Positions 7,203-9,711 of a stretch of 9,711 bases of DNA are shown here, in pieces. Source of the stretch: BOKV01 sp041742235 (GTDB lineage Bacteria; Pseudomonadota; Alphaproteobacteria; Rhizobiales; Rhizobiaceae). The notes beneath the pieces were generated by a model. The model was not told the DNA's origin, ran no database searches, and saw only the letters and a program-made list of their open reading frames with translations. A program made the translations under genes and the position numbers. The stretch's first letter is position 1, and each line of letters starts with the position of its first letter. The DNA lies in NCBI GenBank assembly GCA_041742235.1, contig JBGSJA010000261.1, positions 1 to 9,711 of the forward strand. The letters run 5' to 3'.

Positions 7203-8237
7203 ATGTTGCGCAGTGATCATCCGCGATCCGATTTTGCCGGCCTGCTGAAAGAGCCGGGCAAGATACAGCCCGACGATGTGCGCTATTTTCGCGGCGAGGT
7301 GTTTCGCGATGGCGTCGTTTCGCAAGCCGAGGCCGAGGCGCTTTTCTCCCTGAATACCGGCGTCTCGCAGAAGTGCCCGGAGTGGGACGCGTACTTCGTT
7401 GAGGCGATTTCGGCCTATGTCGTCGAACAGGCGGAACCGCGCGGCCATGTCAGCCACGCCAACGCACAATGGCTGGTCGACAGCATTGCCCGCGACAGCC
7501 GGGTTGAACCGGCCAACGAACTCGAACTGGTCGTCAAGATTTTGGACCGTTCACACTCCTCGCCGGAACTGCTGGTCGGGTTCGCACTGCAGATGGTGTC
7601 GCGCGCCGTGTTGGACGGGGAAGGGCCGCTTGCGTCGGGCCGGACGCTGGCGCCGGGTCTCATTGGCGAGGCCGAAGTCGAGTTGCTGCGGCGCATTCTC
7701 CATGCCTATGGCGGCGAGGCCGGAATTTCGATTTCACGCACCGAGGCGGAAATCCTGTTCGACCTCAACCAGCGTACCGAAGGCGCGGACAATCACCCGG
7801 CCTGGCGCGAACTCTTCGTAAAGGCGATCGGTAACTACTTGATGGCGGCGGCGACCGACCGGGCGCCGTCCCGCGCCGAAGCCATCGCCCGCGAGGAATG
7901 GCTGCAGGACACGGACATCGATGTCGCCGCCACCTTGAAGGGCGCGTTTTTCGGCTTTGGCGAACTCTTTTCAAAGTCGTTTCTTGCCGATGCGTTCGAC
8001 AGCGCACACCAGCAAGTCGAAAAGGCCTGGGCCGTGCGAAATGCCCGGATGGAAGCGGCGATCGCCGAGTCGGAAGCTGTCACCGATGCCGAGGCGGACT
8101 GGCTGATCGAAAAGCTGAACGCAGACGGCCTGATCAACGCCAATGAGCGTGAATTGCTGGTTTTCATTCGGGGCGTCAGTTCGGAAGTTTCGCCAGCGCT
8201 TGATTCGGTATTCGAGAAAAGCGCCGTAAGCCGCTGA
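7203..8237 (+). CDS. Protein of unknown function with duplicated TerB-like helical repeats
   Basis: A 344-aa soluble, acidic protein, probably cytoplasmic because no signal peptide or clear membrane segment is seen. I recognise no named family. It contains an internal duplication. VVSQAEAEALFSLN (39-52) followed by PEWDAYFVEAISAY (59-72) matches ISRTEAEILFDLN (177-189) followed by PAWRELFVKAIGNY (199-212), sharing E-x-LF-x-LN, P-x-W, FV-x-AI and Y. A second unit, ANAQWLVDSIARDSRVEPAN (86-105), matches AEADWLIEKLNADGLINANE (296-315). The DG-x-[IV]-x-x-x-E pattern recalls TerB and degenerate EF-hand loops. Between the last two blocks of copy two lies a non-duplicated insert (about 236-285) with a Phe-rich, possibly amphipathic helix. 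The start is ATG 7203, with AGAGG at 7188-7192; a TTG at 7167 is less likely. Codon use matches its neighbours. Confidence 0.85.
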   Translation: MLRSDHPRSDFAGLLKEPGKIQPDDVRYFRGEVFRDGVVSQAEAEALFSLNTGVSQKCPEWDAYFVEAISAYVVEQAEPRGHVSHANAQWLVDSIARDSRVEPANELELVVKILDRSHSSPELLVGFALQMVSRAVLDGEGPLASGRTLAPGLIGEAEVELLRRILHAYGGEAGISISRTEAEILFDLNQRTEGADNHPAWRELFVKAIGNYLMAAATDRAPSRAEAIAREEWLQDTDIDVAATLKGAFFGFGELFSKSFLADAFDSAHQQVEKAWAVRNARMEAAIAESEAVTDAEADWLIEKLNADGLINANERELLVFIRGVSSEVSPALDSVFEKSAVSR

Positions 8238-8243
8238 AACGAC

Positions 8244-9002
8244 TCAATCCCCGGCAACCGGACCGAACAAGGGCGGGAAACTGCGCCTGAGCGCGGTGTC
8301 GAGGTCCGCCATCGTTACCGGCAGGCCGAGGTCGACAAGGCTGGTCACACCGTAGCCGGTGACGCCGCAAGGCACGATTCCCGAAAAGTGCGACAACTCC
8401 GGTTCCACATTGATGGCGATGCCGTGGAACGTCACCCACCGGCGGATGCGGATGCCGATGGCGGCGATCTTGTCTTCGCAGGGCAATCCGTTTGCAAGCG
8501 CCGGCTTGTCCGGACGCACGACCCACACGCCGACGCGGTCGCCGCGCCGTTCGCCCTTGATGTTGAACTCGCCCAAGGCGGCGATGATCCAGTCCTCGAG
8601 GGCGCCGACATAGGCCCGCACGTCCTCCTTGCGGCGCTTGAGGTCTAGCATCAAATAGGCGACCCGTTGGCCGGGGCCATGATACGTGAACTCGCCGCCC
8701 CGACCGGTGCGGTGGACCGGGAACCGGTCGGCATCGAGAAGGTCCCCATCCCTTGCGCTGGTGCCGGCCGTATAAAGGGGCGGGTGCTCCACCAGCCAGA
8801 CCCGTTCCGGCTCGCTGCCCTCGCGGATCGCCTGCGCCAAAGCCTCCATGCGGGAGATGGCTGCAGCGTATTCGGTGAGGCCTTCGCCAAGTTCCCACAC
8901 AACCGGTGCGCCCGGCGCCTGCGGCAGCATGGATGCCCGCTGCGCGCGGCTTCCAGCACCCTCAAGGCGCGTCCCGGCGTCGGTGGCGGCGATGCGTTCC
9001 AT
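8244..9002 (-). CDS. lipB: Octanoyl-ACP:protein N-octanoyltransferase (lipoate synthesis)
   Basis: LipB transfers octanoate from acyl carrier protein to lipoyl domains of enzymes such as pyruvate dehydrogenase; LipA then inserts sulfur. Visible motifs are LVEHPPLYTAGTSA, GRGGEFTYHGPGQRVAYLML, EDKIAAIGIRIRRWVTFHG with the catalytic lysine, and HFSGIVPCGVTGYGVTSLVD with the catalytic cysteine. Both are intact (Lys178 and Cys212 if counted from the ATG at 9002). Two starts are possible: ATG 9002 (252 aa) or ATG 8930 (228 aa, MLPQAPGAPVVW). I chose 9002 because the extra 24 codons keep GC-rich third positions while codons further upstream do not; neither has a strong Shine-Dalgarno sequence. The frame stays open to 9410 but would cross the tRNA, so that extension is rejected. 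The stop lies 6 bp from the stop of the convergent 344-aa gene. Confidence 0.95.
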   Translation of the reverse strand: MERIAATDAGTRLEGAGSRAQRASMLPQAPGAPVVWELGEGLTEYAAAISRMEALAQAIREGSEPERVWLVEHPPLYTAGTSARDGDLLDADRFPVHRTGRGGEFTYHGPGQRVAYLMLDLKRRKEDVRAYVGALEDWIIAALGEFNIKGERRGDRVGVWVVRPDKPALANGLPCEDKIAAIGIRIRRWVTFHGIAINVEPELSHFSGIVPCGVTGYGVTSLVDLGLPVTMADLDTALRRSFPPLFGPVAGD

Positions 9003-9010
9003 GTCCGATT

Positions 9011-9047
9011 GCGATAAACCCGCCGGCCAGCCTTGGCAACATTGCCA
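9011..9047 (-). promoter_or_regulatory. Candidate lipB promoter overlapping a palindrome
   Basis: On the minus strand, TTGCCA (9034-9039, near-consensus -35) is separated by 17 nt from TATCGC (9011-9016, a weak -10). The -35 is one arm of an inverted repeat, TGGCAA-CA-TTGCCA (9034-9047), which is operator-like. Transcription from here would start almost at the ATG at 9002, implying either a near-leaderless lipB message or use of the ATG at 8930. This is a pattern match only. Confidence 0.3.
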
Positions 9048-9105
9048 CCGCCGATGGACGATTTGCGCACGCTTTGCGATCCGTTGTGCAAGAGACCTTT
9101 TTCCC

Positions 9106-9134
9106 TTGTATGCCCGGCACCCATTTGCTACATG
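9106..9134 (+). promoter_or_regulatory. Candidate promoter for tRNA-Leu
   Basis: TTGTAT (9106-9111) and CTACAT (9128-9133, or TACATG one base later) give a 16-17 nt spacer. They resemble the alphaproteobacterial pattern CTTGAC-N17-CTATAT; the base before the -35 is also C. They sit about 50 bp upstream of the tRNA. Position and fit are reasonable, but there is no direct proof. Confidence 0.4.
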
Positions 9135-9180
9135 CCGCAGGCCGTTCGCAGGCGACTTGCCTGCGCTAAAGCACGGACAT

Positions 9181-9265
9181 GCGGTCGTGGCGGAATTGGT
9201 AGACGCGCAGCGTTGAGGTCGCTGTGGGGCAACCCGTGGAAGTTCGAGTCTTCTCGACCGCACCA
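9181..9265 (+). tRNA. tRNA-Leu, anticodon GAG, CCA encoded
   Basis: An 85-nt class II tRNA. The acceptor stem is GCGGTCG (9181-9187) with CGACCGC (9255-9261), then discriminator A and an encoded CCA (9263-9265). The anticodon stem CAGCG/CGCTG (9208-9212 and 9220-9224) encloses the loop TTGAGGT, with anticodon GAG at 9215-9217, reading CUC and CUU leucine codons. A long variable arm (about 9225-9238) fits leucine identity, and the T arm carries TTCGAGT. CUC is likely a heavily used codon in this GC-rich genome. No clear terminator follows. Confidence 0.97.
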
Positions 9266-9392
9266 TTTCACTTTCTGTCGTCTTTCCGGCCCTCGCCGAA
9301 GGCGGTGTGGGCAACTCTCTGCCAGATGTTGCCCGTTCGTATTCACACCCCGGTTTAGTGGGGGGCTTGCAAACAAGGCGGGCGGAACGGCG

Positions 9393-9409
9393 TGCCTGTC
9401 TTGCAGGCA
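9393..9409 (+). repeat. Short hairpin in the tRNA-MFS spacer
   Basis: TGCCTG (9393-9398) and CAGGCA (9404-9409) form a perfect 6-bp stem with a 5-nt loop and no T-run after it. It lies in the 212-bp spacer 9266-9477, which otherwise holds the hairpin at 9439-9463 and no supportable gene. Its role is unknown, and a stem of this size may arise by chance. Confidence 0.35.
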
Positions 9410-9438
9410 AATCTCCAATGTGCTGTCAATGACGCCAA

Positions 9439-9463
9439 CGCAAGCACCGTGCCGGTGCTTGCG
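9439..9463 (+). promoter_or_regulatory. 10-bp hairpin directly upstream of the MFS ribosome binding site
   Basis: CGCAAGCACC (9439-9448) and GGTGCTTGCG (9454-9463) are perfect complements around a 5-nt loop (GTGCC). The stem ends 2 nt before the Shine-Dalgarno AAGGA (9466-9470) of the transporter. No T-run follows, so it is not a classical terminator. It could be a regulator-binding palindrome or a leader structure affecting translation. The structure is clear in the sequence; the function is inference. Confidence 0.6.
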
Positions 9464-9477
9464 ACAAGGATTGCGCC

Positions 9478-9711
9478 TTGCCAGTTGTTCCTGCCCGAAT
9501 ACTGCCGACGATCGTCATCTCGCAGTTCGCAGCGACATCGCTTTGGTTCGCCGGCAATGCCGTGATGCCTGACCTGCAGCGAAGCGCCGGGCTCCCGGAA
9601 TCGGCGGTGGGCGATATCACGATCGCCGTTCAACTGGGCTTCATAGCCGGCACATTGGTTTTTGCCTGGCTGGCGATCGCCGACCGCTACTCGCCGCGCG
9701 TGATCTTTTTC
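9478..9711 (+). CDS. MFS transporter, N-terminal part (3' end outside window)
   Basis: The first 78 codons of a major facilitator superfamily transporter in the inner membrane. The first hydrophobic segment is at about 8-30 (LPTIVISQFAATSLWFAGNA) and the second at about 46-68 (ITIAVQLGFIAGTLVFAWLA). It is followed by ADRYSPR, which matches the cytoplasmic loop motif A of MFS proteins. The start is TTG at 9478, with AAGGA at 9466-9470 spaced 7 nt away. An in-frame stop at 9430-9432 bounds the frame upstream, and no ATG or GTG is available before the conserved region. The substrate cannot be told from this fragment. Confidence 0.88.
   Translation, partial: MPVVPARILPTIVISQFAATSLWFAGNAVMPDLQRSAGLPESAVGDITIAVQLGFIAGTLVFAWLAIADRYSPRVIFF

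Noticed and set aside
9290..9320. GC-rich imperfect stems downstream of the tRNA as a possible terminator
   Set aside because: Interrupted pairing and no T-run; nothing convincing can be drawn.
9128..9418. Minus-strand open frame of 96 codons over the tRNA (contains HGLPHSDLNAARLPIPP)
   Set aside because: That peptide is simply the reverse complement of tRNA-Leu, a known source of spurious protein annotations.

Overview
The window is 9.7 kb of high-GC chromosomal DNA. It reads as core genome of an alphaproteobacterium of the Rhizobiales, most likely in or near the Phyllobacteriaceae (Mesorhizobium-like). This placement rests on the style of the RpoA, LipB, ATP12 and MFS proteins, the GC-ending codons and the gene order; it is inference from family knowledge, not a database match. 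I see no insertion sequence, phage gene, CRISPR array or integrase.

Layout: (1) The 3' end of rpoA, then rplQ, closed by a strong intrinsic terminator (834-859). (2) An exported HtrA/Do-family serine protease (TTG start at 993) and, 9 bp later, the AAA+ recombination factor rarA. (3) A small exported four-cysteine protein and a HemG-like flavodoxin, 15 bp apart. (4) A tight run of crcB (fluoride channel), an RluC-type pseudouridine synthase (start and stop overlapping as ATGA) and the F1-ATPase assembly chaperone ATP12. (5) A 216-bp spacer, then a 344-aa protein of unknown function with an internal duplication whose motifs recall TerB. (6) lipB on the minus strand, convergent with the unknown gene. 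(7) A tRNA-Leu(GAG) gene. (8) A 212-bp spacer with two hairpins, then the start of an MFS transporter that runs off the window.

Most genes are housekeeping: transcription and translation (rpoA, rplQ, rluC-like, tRNA-Leu), envelope protein quality control (HtrA), replication-fork rescue (RarA), fluoride export (CrcB), ATP synthase assembly (ATP12) and lipoylation (LipB). Apart from likely co-transcription, no shared pathway links them.

The least explained parts are the duplicated 344-aa protein, the HemG-like gene paired with a small cysteine-containing exported protein, and several clean inverted repeats in the spacers (298-317, 886-907, 9034-9047, 9439-9463). I found no convincing new multi-gene system.
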